From positions 2,260,198 through 2,324,197 of the forward strand of contig JACAXG010000068.1 in the NCBI GenBank assembly GCA_018881555.1: a DNA stretch of 64,000 nt, read 5' to 3'. The DNA is from Amblyornis subalaris. Its lineage: Eukaryota; Chordata; Aves; Passeriformes; Ptilonorhynchidae. Position 1 is the first letter of the stretch. Each line of letters starts with the position of its first letter. Of this stretch, positions 23,453 through 36,200 are shown in pieces. The position numbers and the translations under genes were made by a program. Under the pieces are notes generated by a model. The model had not been told where the DNA came from. It did not search any database and worked only from the letters and a program-made list of their open reading frames with translations.

Positions 23453-26400
23453 CACACCATTATCCACACAACCTCTGGGGACAGCATCACCCACGGCTCC
23501 AACATCACCCCAACCACCACTGAAGTCTCTGTTTCAAATAAGAAACCCCACAGTTAAGTTCATCAACAAGCAGAAAACCCCAAGATTTTGGTGCAGCTCT
23601 GCCTGCCAAGCTGGAGAAGGGGAAGGTCAGTGTGGGAAGCCTGTTCAGGATCGGTTCACCTACCCAGGCCCTGTAGCCTACACTGATGAAATTTATTTAA
23701 AGTATCCAGACACATAAAACATCTCATGAATTCCTGGGGGTTCACAGTGTGAGCTTCTAATAAGTGAGCACTCAGGTACATTATGAAAAAAGTTAGGACT
23801 CTTAAATAAACGTTCCAGCTGAGCAGCTGATTTATAAATATTCTGTTTAACCAAAATAAAAGCAGAGGCAGCTCAGCTCTCTGGCCAGCCACAGCCTAAC
23901 CTCCAACTGGGTGGGGAGGGCAGGGACAACCTCTCTGCTTGATTGCTCACGGAGGTTACCCAACAGATGTCTGTTGAGTTAGACAACACTTCAAACAAGC
24001 TCAATGTTTTGATTATCAAGGAAAAATCCACAGCATTTCACACTCCACAGGGAGAAAGGGGCATCGTTCTACCAGAAGTAATCTGAAAGAAAAACTGAGC
24101 AACAGAAATCAATTTCCCAATCCCTGTATATTAGCAACAATCTGGCTATCCTGGCTTTTTAAAGCCTATTTGCATTTGGAACCTGCTGCCCTGAGCATGG
24201 GAGGTGAAGAAGAAAAGCCCTTCCTGAGCTGGAGAGCCCAAAGCTCCCGTAAGCAGTGCAGGACACAAAGCAGAGCAATTCAGCTCGGTTCTTCTGCAAG
24301 TTCCGTGCTTCAGAGGGAGATAATAAAACCCAAACCCACCAAAACCTCTGCCTGAATATCCACAGAGGGAAGCAGGAGACAGGTGAATGTTGCTACACAT
24401 TCCACTTGACCCGCTCAGTGTCCCACGTGGTTTGTAAAAGATGTTTTCAACAAATGCTATTAACTCACTTTGTTTCCTACAAGGTACTGATTTCCAATAT
24501 TTTTAGCAAGTCCTTTGGAACACTCTGTGATGTTTGCATTTATTGCTTGAGTAGATCTGAGGTCTCAGGTGCAAAAGCCTGCCTGGGGCTACAAGTCTCT
24601 TTCCACCACGGACTTGATTACAGGAAAAATCCAGAGCAATATGTAGAAGAGCAATTTTACTGTTACAAGAAAACTGTCTGGATTAGAGAGGATCAGAATT
24701 TTCTCCCTCTTGCCACATATATATATCTCTCTCCAAATTTTTACTTGCTCTCAATTGTTCAGCAAGGATATATTGATTGTAAGAAGAATTTGCTTTTCAA
24801 ATGAGTCTTTAATTTTCAGACCCAGGAGTTACACTATTCTCTGTGCTTCTCTCTGAACATGCCTGTGTCCTTTTTGCTCCCTCTCTTTCTCAAAATCTGC
24901 CACCCTGCCCTATTTATTATTGACCCATCACAGTTTGGAAACACAGCTTAAAATAAATAAGCCTGCATGCCATGGCTGTGGAGTTATTAAACTGCCTGGC
25001 ATTGAGGAAATTGCTTTTCATAAACATCCTGAGCTCCTATGGCTTTTTTTTTTTCCCCTAAAGTGCTTAATACAGTGAGAGTCGAAGTTAATCTGAATCA
25101 GTCTGCAAACTGAATCGCTAATAAGAAGGGAAGAAGATGTATTATGGCTCAATATTGTCAGAGGACAGAGCAGAGAAAGGAGTTTTCAATGTACAAATAT
25201 TATTCTTTGTACTTGCTGTCACTNGATGCAGAAGCTGATCAGCGATAGAAAATGCCTCCACACTCTCAGTAGGTGAGGGCACACAGTGGATTTCCATTTC
25301 AGCTCTCCTCCATCACAGATCCCAAACCCCAGTGTCGGCACCAGCACCCTCCTGCACCACCACCCTGGCAACACACACAGTAACAGGTGAACAAAGAATA
25401 CAACAGTGATTTCCGCATCACTGTTCGGAGCCACGGAAGCACAATGAATATCCTGTAGTTGTGAATTCCTTATTAATCTTTCCAGCTGGCAGCACTCAGG
25501 NGTGCCCTGTCTGTCCTAGGCACCAGAGAGGAGTGTACAAGGGTGGGTGTAACTCCACACACGTTCTTGGAAAGAGATACATCATCCAGATAAATGGCAC
25601 ACGGAGAATGTGAATCCCTGCACAAAGCCACCGAATGCAGACAGACCCATCAGGGATGGACATCCCAGGTCCTCTTCCAGGGCAGGATGGCCTCTATCCC
25701 ACTGGCCTTACTGCACGACACACACCAAAGCTGAAGTTTGAAAAAGCTCTTTGTGCCTCTTGTGTGTGAAACACCCAAAGCTGCAGCAGGACAGGGAGAC
25801 CACGGGGTGCCCTGCCCTACCTGCACACCCTGCAATCCCACTCCTCGGCGCTAGGATTTGTTTCTCACTTGTGCCATATAACCATGCTGCCCTTCCAAAC
25901 AGGCCCGGACAGCCTCTGATTGCCTCAACCTCGACATCTCAGAGTCCAGGCAAAACCAGATGGATTCATCTCTTCCCTGTCCATGCATCCACTGGTCCTT
26001 AACAGCCTCTCAGGTACTGCAGGTTTGAAGGTTCTCTGAAGCCTGACCACTTCTCCAGCCTGACAAGGAGAAGCAGCAGCAGAACCACCCCCTTTCTGCA
26101 CTTTGCTCTCTAACCAGGGCTCAGAGGGAAGAGGGACCACGGTCACCCCCCTCACATGTAGCAACCAAGGTGGTACCAAGGAGGGCTCCCTGGAGATGCC
26201 TTTACGTGAGGCCTGGAAGGAACAATGAAATTCCCAGTCCTCATCCCACTTTGAGCCCCAGCAGGACAAAGGGATGAAAACCAGCAGCAGAAAACCCAAA
26301 CAAAGCCTACATTGTCTCAGGTTCTTTTACCTTGCGNGTTTGCACCCACAACGATGCTAACACAAGGCCAACACCACCAGCCATCTCTTTAAGAGGTGTT

Positions 26401-27169
26401 AAACCTCAGCGAATCCTCCCTCAGCAACGCATTCCCGTTTGAAACGCCTCTAAATTGAAGAAAATGAGTATTTCTTTTTCCGGCGGAGCAGCGGCCCGGT
26501 CCCCCCATCGGGGTTGCTACGCAACCGCCTCCTGCACCCGGCTGATAACGCTGCGGGCATCATCCCCGCCCGGCTGCGCCGCCAGAACAAAGCCAGTTAA
26601 TGAAGCTTTCACACGCTCCTGCCTCTGCCTTTGACGGCTCAGCACGGGCTTTCCCTGCGCCTCCGTGACAGCCGCAGCAGCCACTCGCCGTCCCTCCCAG
26701 CCGGGGATGCTCCCGAGCGGGGCGGAGGAGATGCCCCGTGAAGGGCAGAGCAGGCTCCAAAGCGGAGAGCAGCCACGACCAAGCTCTCTGAAATGCCGAG
26801 CCAGCAGCTTACAGGTCAAGGCAGACACTCTCCAGTNCCCATTTACGGATCTGCCCTAATACCCTTACCACACCTCACTGCTGCCTGCAGGTGTGGGGGC
26901 AGCAGGGANAAACCCCCCCTGGCTCGTGCAAAAAGGGACAGGATGAAGACAACTCNCCAGGTTAAACAGTTCAGGCCCTTGGAGCGCTCACAGATTGTTA
27001 NAAAAGTAATCTGTTGACATAAATCTGACTGTGATGTTCTCACACAGCACGTGTGAACAAACCTAGATGAGCTGACACAACAAGAACAACACTACTGGCA
27101 AAAAGAGCACCAGCTTCATCCTCCTGAAAGAGCTGAGTCTCAAACAGTCCCATTTTGTAGTGCTACCTC
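23453..27169. other. Intergenic, no gene recognised
   Basis: The 182-codon open frame at 24256-24804 shows no recognisable motif and uses AT-rich low-complexity sequence. A CpG-rich patch at 26.45-26.78 kb is listed separately. Confidence 0.55.
26450..26780. promoter_or_regulatory. CpG-rich patch with RFX-like inverted repeat
   Basis: A CpG-rich block with the perfect inverted repeat GTTGCTACGCAAC (26513-26525), close to an X-box bound by RFX factors. No gene start is recognised on either strand. A 103-codon minus-strand frame crosses it but has no known motif. Confidence 0.3.
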
Positions 27170-27495
27170 CACAAATCTTGTGAGCATTTCCAGGGATGGT
27201 GACTCCATCACTTCCCTGGGCAGCCTGTTCCACCCTTTCAGTGAAGAATTTTTTCCTATTCTCTAATTTAAACTTCCCCAGGCACAACTTGAGGCTGTTT
27301 CCTCTCATTTTGTCACTGGTTACCTGGGAGAATAGACCAACCCTCACCTGGGGGGTTATCCAGTACACCTATCCAGTAATTATAGAGTGATTAGGTCCCC
27401 TCCACTCTCCTTTTCTCCAGGCTGAGCCCCTCCAGCTCCCTGAGCTGCTCCCCACAGAACTTGTGCTCCAAACCCTTCCCCAGGTGTAGCAGATC
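27170..27495 (-). mobile_element. CR1 LINE fragment
   Basis: Reverse orientation and longer than most copies here: CAGGGATGGTGACTCCATC, GGGCAGCCTGTTCCACCC, GAATTTTTTCCTATTCTC, AACTTGAGGCTGTTTCCTCT and TTTTCTCCAGGCTGAGCCCC. Confidence 0.9.
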
Positions 27496-30400
27496 TACCC
27501 TTTACCAATTCGTTTCCCAGGAGGGCAGAACACAGTGAAACAGCATTTCCTTGGCCTTCCAGCATCTCATCTATTTAATAGGATCACCCTAAATACGTGT
27601 GTGGATGCGACACCATCCTGGCACGGCCAGGCAGGGAGGGTGGGTGACAACACATGCAGCGTGAGCTTGCTGGAGTGCACAGACATCCCTGACATGCTTC
27701 AAGAGGGACGAATTCCTGTAGCCAAACGCTTCCTAAACACCAAGTGGCTCTGGAAGAAGAGGTGGGGACAGTTTTTCCCACANCAACGAGCTGGGGGGAT
27801 TGGCTGGGGCTGAAAGCACAGACACCCTCGGGCAGCAAAGCAACACCTCCCCACCACAAAACAACCTGAGGAGTCAACCTTGCTCTCAAAGACACAAATT
27901 CTTCTAACAACCCGATAAGAGTCACAAGTGAGCCCAGCACCCAGGGAACCCAACCCACCCCTGCTCCAGGGGCGGATTATGACAAAACCCACCTGGCAAA
28001 ACCCGCAGCGACTGTGCCTCGCCGGGCTGAGCCGAACAAAGNGCAGCGTGGGCGCTTTTTGTAGGAGGCAAAATTATCTGACAAGAGACAATTATGTGAC
28101 ATTACCATTAAAAGCGGCGTGTGACAAAAAAGCTTTAAGCCTGTGTGTCCTGAACCCCTTTCTCTACCTTTGTGCTAANTAGGGCTCATTTAGCCCGTTT
28201 GTTCTGTCCCAGCCAGGCAAAGCGAAAGCAGGGTTGATCGATTTGTTAATTACAGTAATTTTATCCTAAATAGAGACAGCTGAGTGTTCATCAAGCCACA
28301 ACTTCGCCTGTTACCGAGAGACCTACCCCCTGCTCAATAATTAGNGATAATAAGTGGCTCATAATAAATGCAACCCACAACAACACGCTCCGAGAGCGGC
28401 GCAGAATCAGGAGGGCTATTAGGGAACCCCCAGGTCTATTTCTCCTTTTGAAGAAAACAGTGTAAAAATCTTTAATTGTCTCTCTTGGAACCCTGAGACG
28501 GCTCTGGCAGTTTGTTGTAAGTAAAAGGCAATTATNGCCCTTTGTGGCTGCTCTTGTGTCCAGAGAAGGCTTAACCAGAGTCATCAGGACAGGTAAGAGC
28601 GACTCTGTCCTCCTGCACCGACNGGGCACACACAAAAAGCTGAGGCAGGAGGTAACACCAGGGGGTTCTGGATAACCACACGCCTTGGGAGTTTTAAAAC
28701 TCTGGGTAAGGCTCAAAAGATTCAGTTTTAACACAAGTAACAAAGAGGCCGTGGCTCTGCTTGAAGTACATTGAAGTATATTCGGTAGTGAAGGCTCACC
28801 TCACCCTCCCAGCACAGNAAAGGCTGGCAAAAGCTGGAAGCAAAGGAAAACCAGCCTTTGGCCCGCATCCTGCACAGGATGGGGAATCTCTGAAGCAGGT
28901 TTCTACCACAGCCAGGCACGAGCAAGGTTTGGGATGAGAGAGGAGAGGGCAGCAGAGCTCGTGGGTATCTGTCTCTTCCAAACCCTGAAAAACAAAGAAA
29001 ACGACAAACAACCCACATGGGTACACNCACACCCTCCATTTCTGTTGGGTTTCTTCCTCCTTTCCTGCTTTATTCCCTGGCTAATTACCCTTGCAACGTC
29101 ACCAGCTAGAAAAGTACAGCCAAGAGCATGGCAGAGATGAAAACATCACCATTTCAAGTTCCCTTCCAAGGACTAAGGAGAAAAGGAATTCCTTCCTCCA
29201 CCCACATTCTTCTGATCAGCCCCTGCACAGAGGCAGGTAACAGAGCAGAGTGTGGAGGGAAAAGCTTCAAGCCCTTGAGCTCAGGGGGTCCTGCCAGGTC
29301 CNGGTGCTGGGGAGAAGGAGCTTGGCTGGGAAGCTGCCATTCCTCACTGTCCTGGGGAAGGAAGGACAAGCAACAGAGTTGCTCTGAGAAAGGGTGTTTG
29401 TCATCACAAACAATAAACCAAAGCACACAAACCTGAGACTGGGGGGGACCAGAGACTGCCCTGGCCATTTCCCAACTGATAAATCAGTGCAGCTGCACAT
29501 TTGCTCTTCCACTAACTCAAAATAGTGAACTTCAGCCTCTATTTCCCNCCCACAAGGTGAAGACGTGTGCAGCCCTCATGTGCAAACGAGAGCAAACAGG
29601 GTTTGGAGAGAGCTTTAAAGTTCCATTCTCTCAGCATGCAAAACCACAGATGTCATCTGTCTTGTTTTCAGNGCTGGGGAGTGCACGAGGGTAAAGAAAT
29701 AGATTTAATCAAGCACAGTNGTATTTTATTTACAACAATATTTGCTGTCACTTACTTTGCTCCAGGAAGTGCCTTTACTTGTGGCACTTCCCTCCAAGAG
29801 CTGAAGCTTCNCCTGTTCTCGTGAAGACTCTGTATTTCTGCAAATACTTTTTCCTAAGGCAAACTACTTTATTATTATTATTTTGATATTTCAGTTCCAC
29901 TTCATCCACGACTCTGTTCGACCAGCATTTGCAAGATTCTTTGATGCTCTGTCCCTTATCTGAGCACAGCACACAGTTGCATTCCAGTTGCATACAGAAT
30001 AAAGCCTGGGCTTTTGTTGTGAGCAGGGGAGAGCTGTGTAATGATCAATCACAAAAGCCCTTGGGGATGGGAGAGATTAGCACTTTGATACTACTGAAGA
30101 TGAATGGGGGGAATGAGTTTGATAAACTGGTGTTTTCCTCAGATAATTGCTCTGGAAGCTTTTTAAAGCTGCTTGGATCCTCCTCCCTTTCCTTTTGTGT
30201 CTGGGCAGGATGGCAAGCCCTGCTTTTCCACCAGCACTACCGGACAGGCTGCTGCACTGCTTTTTAAGAATTCACAGTCGATTTATTTCCGTATTTCAGC
30301 ACTGTTGAACACTAAAGTATCAGTCATGATTTAACCAAAGATCCAGATTGGATTCCTGTTATTGGTCCAGCNCAAGTCACTGAGCACAGCTCGGCTGAGC

Positions 30401-30769
30401 AGGACTGAGGGGCTGGGAAGGGATGGGAGCACAGGATATCTCACGGGATATGGACACACTTCCTCAAGCTCAAACCTTGAACAACTGCTCTTCTTCCTTC
30501 AGAAGAAGTTGGTGCTCACCTTCAGCTCCCATTAGCCTCTCTCTGGGCTTCTTATANCCAACACTGCCTCCTCTTCCTCCTCCTGGATCGTTCTTTTGCA
30601 GCAATCCCATANGACCATCCAAAGAGGAACTCCTCCTGAAGCTGTAACATGGAACTCTTGCCCAGCTCACTTNGACCCCAGGTACTCCCTCATCAGTCAG
30701 GAGGCAAATCCTGCTGCATTCACAGATGTGGTGCCATTTAACTTATTCTCAAGCACTAACAAAAGTGGA
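27496..30769. other. Intergenic, downstream flank of ARHGAP40
   Basis: No gene recognised. A repeat-free block at about 28.03-28.5 kb with TTAATTACAGTAATTTTAT and several CpGs resembles conserved non-coding DNA. Confidence 0.5.
28030..28500. promoter_or_regulatory. Candidate conserved non-coding block
   Basis: A mixture of AT cores (GTTAATTACAGTAATTTTAT near 28244-28263, and AATAATTAG) with isolated CpGs and no repeat sequence. Composition-based guess only. Confidence 0.22.
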
Positions 30770-33162
30770 GCCAAGAGATTTTAGTATATTTTTATTGCTT
30801 CACTAAATAAATGAAATTTAAATACAGAATTAAAAATTCGTAAAAAATAAAAGGTATTAAAAGCCAGCATTCGAAAGTGGGTTGCACATCAGTGACTGAA
30901 AAATTTACACTTGTTTTTTGACAAAAAGATAGGAACAAAATTTTAAAAAAGCGTATCCAGCATCTGGAAAGATCTGGTTTGCTTTTTTTTTTTTTTTACA
31001 TTTTCTTTCATCTTTGAGACCTGATATTCGTCTCATGAGAATCTCCCACCAACCTTGTTTTTCACAGCACCGATTCACATTGTTTGGTGTTCAAAAAACC
31101 CCAATCCCTGTCGTTTACAGCAGCAGCGATGCAGTCTTGACCCCTCAATACAAATGTTTAATAAACCAACATATGAGNGGTGGGGAAAAAACGCAGCATT
31201 ATGTGACTTACAGGGTGCAATTCAGCTTGCAAAGGATCTTTGAGCTCACACCAACACCTTGATGAGCTGGGCATTTCTCAGGGTATCACACCTCTGGTAT
31301 TTGCCTTTTGCAATCTTTACTCCATCACTGCAGCAAAGAATTCCAGGAGTGACGAGTGCACAGGTACCACTGGTTTTTAATGCCCCGTTTAAAAGCAGCT
31401 TGATCTTTCCAGAGACACAAATCACCCATCCTCAAGGAAAGGAATCAGGCTCTTTCAGGCACAATTGAAGCCCTATAAAAAAGAGGCACCTCAAGAATTC
31501 TTGACATGTGGGTCAGGTTTGGGAGGTTCTATCNCAGGTTCTTGAGGAGACATCTATGAAGGTGATCCAACCAGTCAATGCGCCTGCATCGTCTCAATCA
31601 AAAGGAATAGACAGACTCTCTAATAGATGAATAATTTTATCAGCACCACTCATGCAGTATTCACAACAAGCTGGAAGGAATATGGGCTGTGGCTCAAGGA
31701 TCTTAACCACCAAGAGGATTTAACCACACAGACAGACTAAGCACAGAGGGAAGCACCCTTACAACAGAAACCAGGAGTTCGAGATAATGAATAAGGGAAG
31801 CTACACATCATCCTGGGGGGAAAAAGGAAAAAAAAAAAAGGAAAGGAAGGAAAATTCGGATTGCGTTGGAAACAAACTCCTTTAACAAAAGAAATAATAC
31901 TGGAGATTGTCACTAGTGCAGCTAGGATTTGGCAAATGAAATACTTTGAGTATACACTTGCAGGGCAGCCCTGCTCCTGCCACAGAATAAATACCCAACC
32001 GCGTTTAAAAACAGTATCTAGGAAAAGATGTCTGGATTTCCGGTCAGGGGGAGCTTTCCATCCCCTGACACTGCACGGGGAGGTCCCTCACGTGAGGTAT
32101 TGCAGCACCACCACAAAGGAGAGCAATGCTTCTGCACTCCCACAGTCCTCTCCGAGCTGAGGGTGGCNGATGATGATGATGATGGTGCAGCAATGGGAGG
32201 TGTGAGAGTCCTGTTTTGCCCTCTCCAGCCCCCAGCGACCACACTGTGCTGAGTGGGGTGGAAATTGTGCAGCCAGAGCAGGGAGGGCCCAGTTCAGCTC
32301 AGCCACTGCACATCTCAGGGGAGGTTTGTTTAGTTTTGAACTTGTTCACGTGGAATCGTCCATGAAGAAGTTCAGTTCACGTGGCCGGGTCAGATTAGGA
32401 ACCTCACATTAATGTCAGGATACTTCCTTTGNTATTTCTTTGTTGTCCAGCAACGTAAATGCATGTTTTAGCCTCATCAGAGCTGCATGGGACAGGCATC
32501 TCTCCTGTCCCACTGCACACCTGAAAGGCTGCAGTATTTTCCATACCTTTTCCCAAGGAAAGTTATTTTCTTGTGTTGCATAAAAGTATCTCACTGCAGC
32601 CATCAAATACAGGATGTTGGTGTCGCATCCCACGTGGCCTTTTTGGAAACACCCTTTTTTCCATTCTTCAAAGAATATAACAGGATCATCTTAGTGAAAC
32701 CCAAGGTCACAGCTTCTTCTGGTGATGTGCCACAGGCAACCATGGACCTTACCAAAGGGATGTCCTTAGTACCACTGCAGCATTTGACCATCCCTCCTCT
32801 GAAAGAAGAGTAAATCCACAACAAACAAATGACTCCTAACATCTTCAAGATGACCTTTCTTCTCTTCCAGCCCATCTTTGCTGCGTAATCACTGTAGCTT
32901 TGCTTTCAGGGTTTGTTTTGGGGGATATTTTGTGCCAGAACAGTCATTCCCCCTGCAAACTCTGCTACACAATGATAATTGCTGCTTGTTTCCAACACAG
33001 AGACTTCTGTGCTCTCTCTGCCAGCTGCCATGGAAGCAGTAAATAAAGCTGTTTTCCTTCAGAGAAACAAGTGTTGTCTTCTCTGACACTACACCAGGAA
33101 CGTCTCTATTTCCACACCTCCCAAAAACTTCAGCCAAATGCTTTGTTTTGCTCAGGTTTTCC
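30770..33162 (-). other. ARHGAP40: Probable ARHGAP40 3' UTR
   Basis: This stretch follows the stop codon on the minus strand, has no recognised CR1 and no splice-supported exon. It ends just after the first canonical AATAAA on that strand (30796-30791), followed by a GT-rich stretch. It includes a T15 run (30983-30997) and a short GAT repeat (32169-32184). The extent is inferred; an earlier non-canonical site could be used. Confidence 0.45.
30791..30796 (-). terminator. Candidate polyadenylation signal (AATAAA) of ARHGAP40
   Basis: AATAAA on the minus strand, about 2.4 kb past the stop codon. A GT-rich stretch follows within 30-40 bases, as expected for cleavage and polyadenylation. Confidence 0.4.
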
Positions 33163-33269
33163 TCAGAACATCCGAGGGTAAGATGGGTTTTGCTTAATTA
33201 TCCACTCAGCATGGGGGTTGATGTGGTACAAGTCCAAGAGGTAAGTGTCTGGGTCCAGGCAATGTTCAC
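33163..33269 (-). CDS. ARHGAP40: ARHGAP40 terminal coding exon (residues 592-626 and stop)
   Basis: Encodes GEHCLDPDTYLLDLYHINPH, then AEWIIKQNPSYPRMF and a stop. The LDPDTY and INPHAEW motifs are the shared C-terminal signature of ARHGAP18, 28 and 40. Acceptor TAACAG. Confidence 0.9.
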
Positions 33270-36200
33270 CTGTTAAAACAAAAAAACATATTTTTATAAC
33301 CTTGATGCTGTAGTAGCTAGGTTTTGTGTTTTGTTTGGTTTTGCCTCCACCTAAAAACTGGGATTTGTTCACATTCATTTCAATATTACAACCATTCAGA
33401 AGCATTTCCACAAATCTGAGGTAATGGCTTTGAGATGAAATAGGGTAGATGTGCATTGGATATTCAGAAATTCTTCACTGTGAGGGTGATGAGGCACTGG
33501 GCACAGGTTGCCCAGAGNAGATTTTTAATACCCTCCTAAAAGNAGCTAAGCATAAAACCTGGATATCAGAGTCCTTANTTCTGGCTACCATTTATACTTA
33601 CCAATATTGCCTCCCACTTCATACAGGAGCAAATTTGTGCAATCCATTGAGTTGTTACTGCAGAAAGAAAAACACACTGAAGTTAAGCTTCTGCAAAGAC
33701 AGGTTAGGTAGTTTAGCAAAGTTTCTTCCAAAAGATATGTTTATGGTTCAGAGGCCAGCAATGGCCAAGGAAGCTACAGGCCNTGGTACAGAGACCTTGC
33801 TGATCCTCCTGCACAGGGCAGGTCATCCAAAATTGGGAAAAAAGGAAAGGCAAGCTGTCGGTGAGACCCCAGCTGACCCACATTCAGCCAACTCCCCCTC
33901 CACCCTCCTCGCCTGGACAACTCCTGGGACAGCCAGGAGAGGCACAGCCACTCCNGACACAGGCTGCAGGAATGGTGACAGAGCGGGGCAGGAACGCTGC
34001 TCTTCCTTTTTTGGGTTAGTTCAGCAATTCACCACGGGAGCAGAGGAGGGAACTGCAGAGTTTATTTTAGGAAATCCCTCCATTAACACGTGCACGTTGG
34101 AATTACTACTCCAGGCACGTGGCTTGTGCAGGTGATGTTTTTCTCCGGGAGAGCTGGAGGGGGTTTGTTTGGCAGGGTCAACGTTTCTCCACTTTCCCTT
34201 CCCTCCAGCAAGGCTGCTGCAGTTCACTCGGTGTCCAGCAGCCCAGAGGGGACCGCTGACCTCTGCCAGCCTGAGCACGGAATGCACCACTCAGGGAATT
34301 AACATTTGCCTGCCCCATCCAACACTATTTCCAAAGCTTAGACCAGAGGGGCAGAGTACAGTCTCCTCATAGCTCACTGTGCTGCCACCTCACCTCTACC
34401 TCAAGACAGCAANCAGCAACTACACCACTGAGTGTTGTTTCTTTTTCCTTTTTTTTTAAGCAGAGAAAAAGCCATTTACCACTTGAGGAGGTTGACAGTG
34501 TTAACAATATTCCAGCCATTCTGGCACAGGTTCTTCTGAAACTGCCTCAGGACATCAGCGACCCTGGTTGCATTGTTCAGGTGCACCTCCAGCGAGTCCT
34601 TCAGGAGCAGTGATGCATGGACTTTCACAAGCTTGGAAGGCTGAACAAGGCGGGCAAAGAGAAAAAAAGTGCTTAGAGAAAGACTCTGTTATCAGTCAAA
34701 ACATCGATTCTCAAAATAGATTGGAGAGTGTGAAGAATTAAACATACCCAGACAGCTGTTCAGAGAATTTAGGCTTGTTTCTACACACATAGTACAGGCT
34801 GAAATCTTATGGAAGCACCAAGGTGAGCATTACAGATAAATCATCACTGTTCCTGCGTTGTGGCCAGGAGAGGAGCCTGTGCTCTCCATCAGTGTGTGCT
34901 GGTGCTCTCTGCTGTTCAAACCCAGCACTGACACCAGCTCAGACGAAAAAAGGATTTGTCAGAGGAAATTTCTGTTCTGCACGAGCCTGAATGACTTCTC
35001 TGAAATTCATTTAAATTACTCGGAAAGGAGTGTAGACAGCTGAATAACAGACTACTGAATTTCAGAAAGGTCGTTTCCAAAGAGAGGAAGCACTGAGCCA
35101 TCACAGAGCTGAGTGCAAGTGGTTTTTTTCCAATGTTGTTTTCATNAGCTTCTCCGTGAAGTGACTTCCAGAACTCTGACCTGCAGCAAGTTATTTTTAC
35201 AATCCCAAATCCTCTGCAACACCAGCACAGAACACTGAGACCATTAGAACAGGGCTGTTTCCTAAGCATGGGGTCACTTCTCTGATTAAACAGCAGCTGC
35301 CCTCTCTGAAATGACAGTCCCTCCAGCAGCGATGTGCCATCTTAACAGCCACGTTTCAGGCAGACATCATCTCAGTATCCCACTATCCCAACTCACATAG
35401 AAAGCTGTGGAATATATTGGCTTGTGAGAACACAGACTCTTCTTCAGGTAGGCAGATTTAAGCTTTCAATGTGTTATTTCTACCTGCAAACTCCATCTAA
35501 GCTTGTGTCCTTGGAGCACCCCAGCTGCACCACCATGGATANTTCAAATCCAGCCCTGCATGATGTAAGCCAGCTCCCACAGACCTGTGTTTATTCAGCT
35601 AACACTGGCAACCAAGGAAAAAAAACCCAAACAAAACAGGCAGAATGACTCCAAGGATCTTTCCCCAGCTNTGATACTGAGATAGATCTGGCAGTAACAT
35701 CTGTTTAAAAATCTCAGTCTGCACCTACACGAGAAGGAGCAGAACCCTGTCATTCATCAGGGAACTNCTCTGCTTGTAAGTGGTGAGAACCTCACCCTCA
35801 AACCCTTCCATACAGACCAACACCATTATAGAGCAAAAAGAAAATTAGGCAATAGCCTAAATTTGTACTTTAAGTTCATGAAAATAAGTCTGCCTTTATC
35901 ACAGCACACATATCTGTGCCAACACATGGGACACCCAGAGCCATAGGAATTCTGCTCTTCACATGAGGCAAAGACCAACACTGCTGCTCCTGGTCTCTTC
36001 CCTCCTCACCTGCTTTTAACCAAGTGTTTTGTAGCCTGAAGTGTATTTAGTGCTNTTGCTGTTGGGATCAGTTTTTGCCACAACCTGGCCAAAATGGTCT
36101 GGGAAACTGTTCCTCGTTATTCTGCATTTTTTTCTCCCTCTTACTCTCTCAAGAGTATCACCTCTTACAGCTTTCTGAGTTCTCAGGAAAACATTTGACA

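Noticed and set aside
23313..23717. 134-codon open frame beginning inside the LTR 3' part
   Set aside because: It follows LTR sequence and continues into unrelated DNA with no gag-like or other motif.
24256..24804. 182-codon plus-strand open frame
   Set aside because: No family motif, AT-rich, no splice or promoter support.
1..30769. SLC32A1 coding exons
   Set aside because: Its large second coding exon would show as a long hydrophobic open frame; none is present.
33449..34135. 228-codon plus-strand open frame
   Set aside because: It starts in a CR1 fragment, runs antisense across ARHGAP40 exon 13, contains several Ns and has no recognisable motif.
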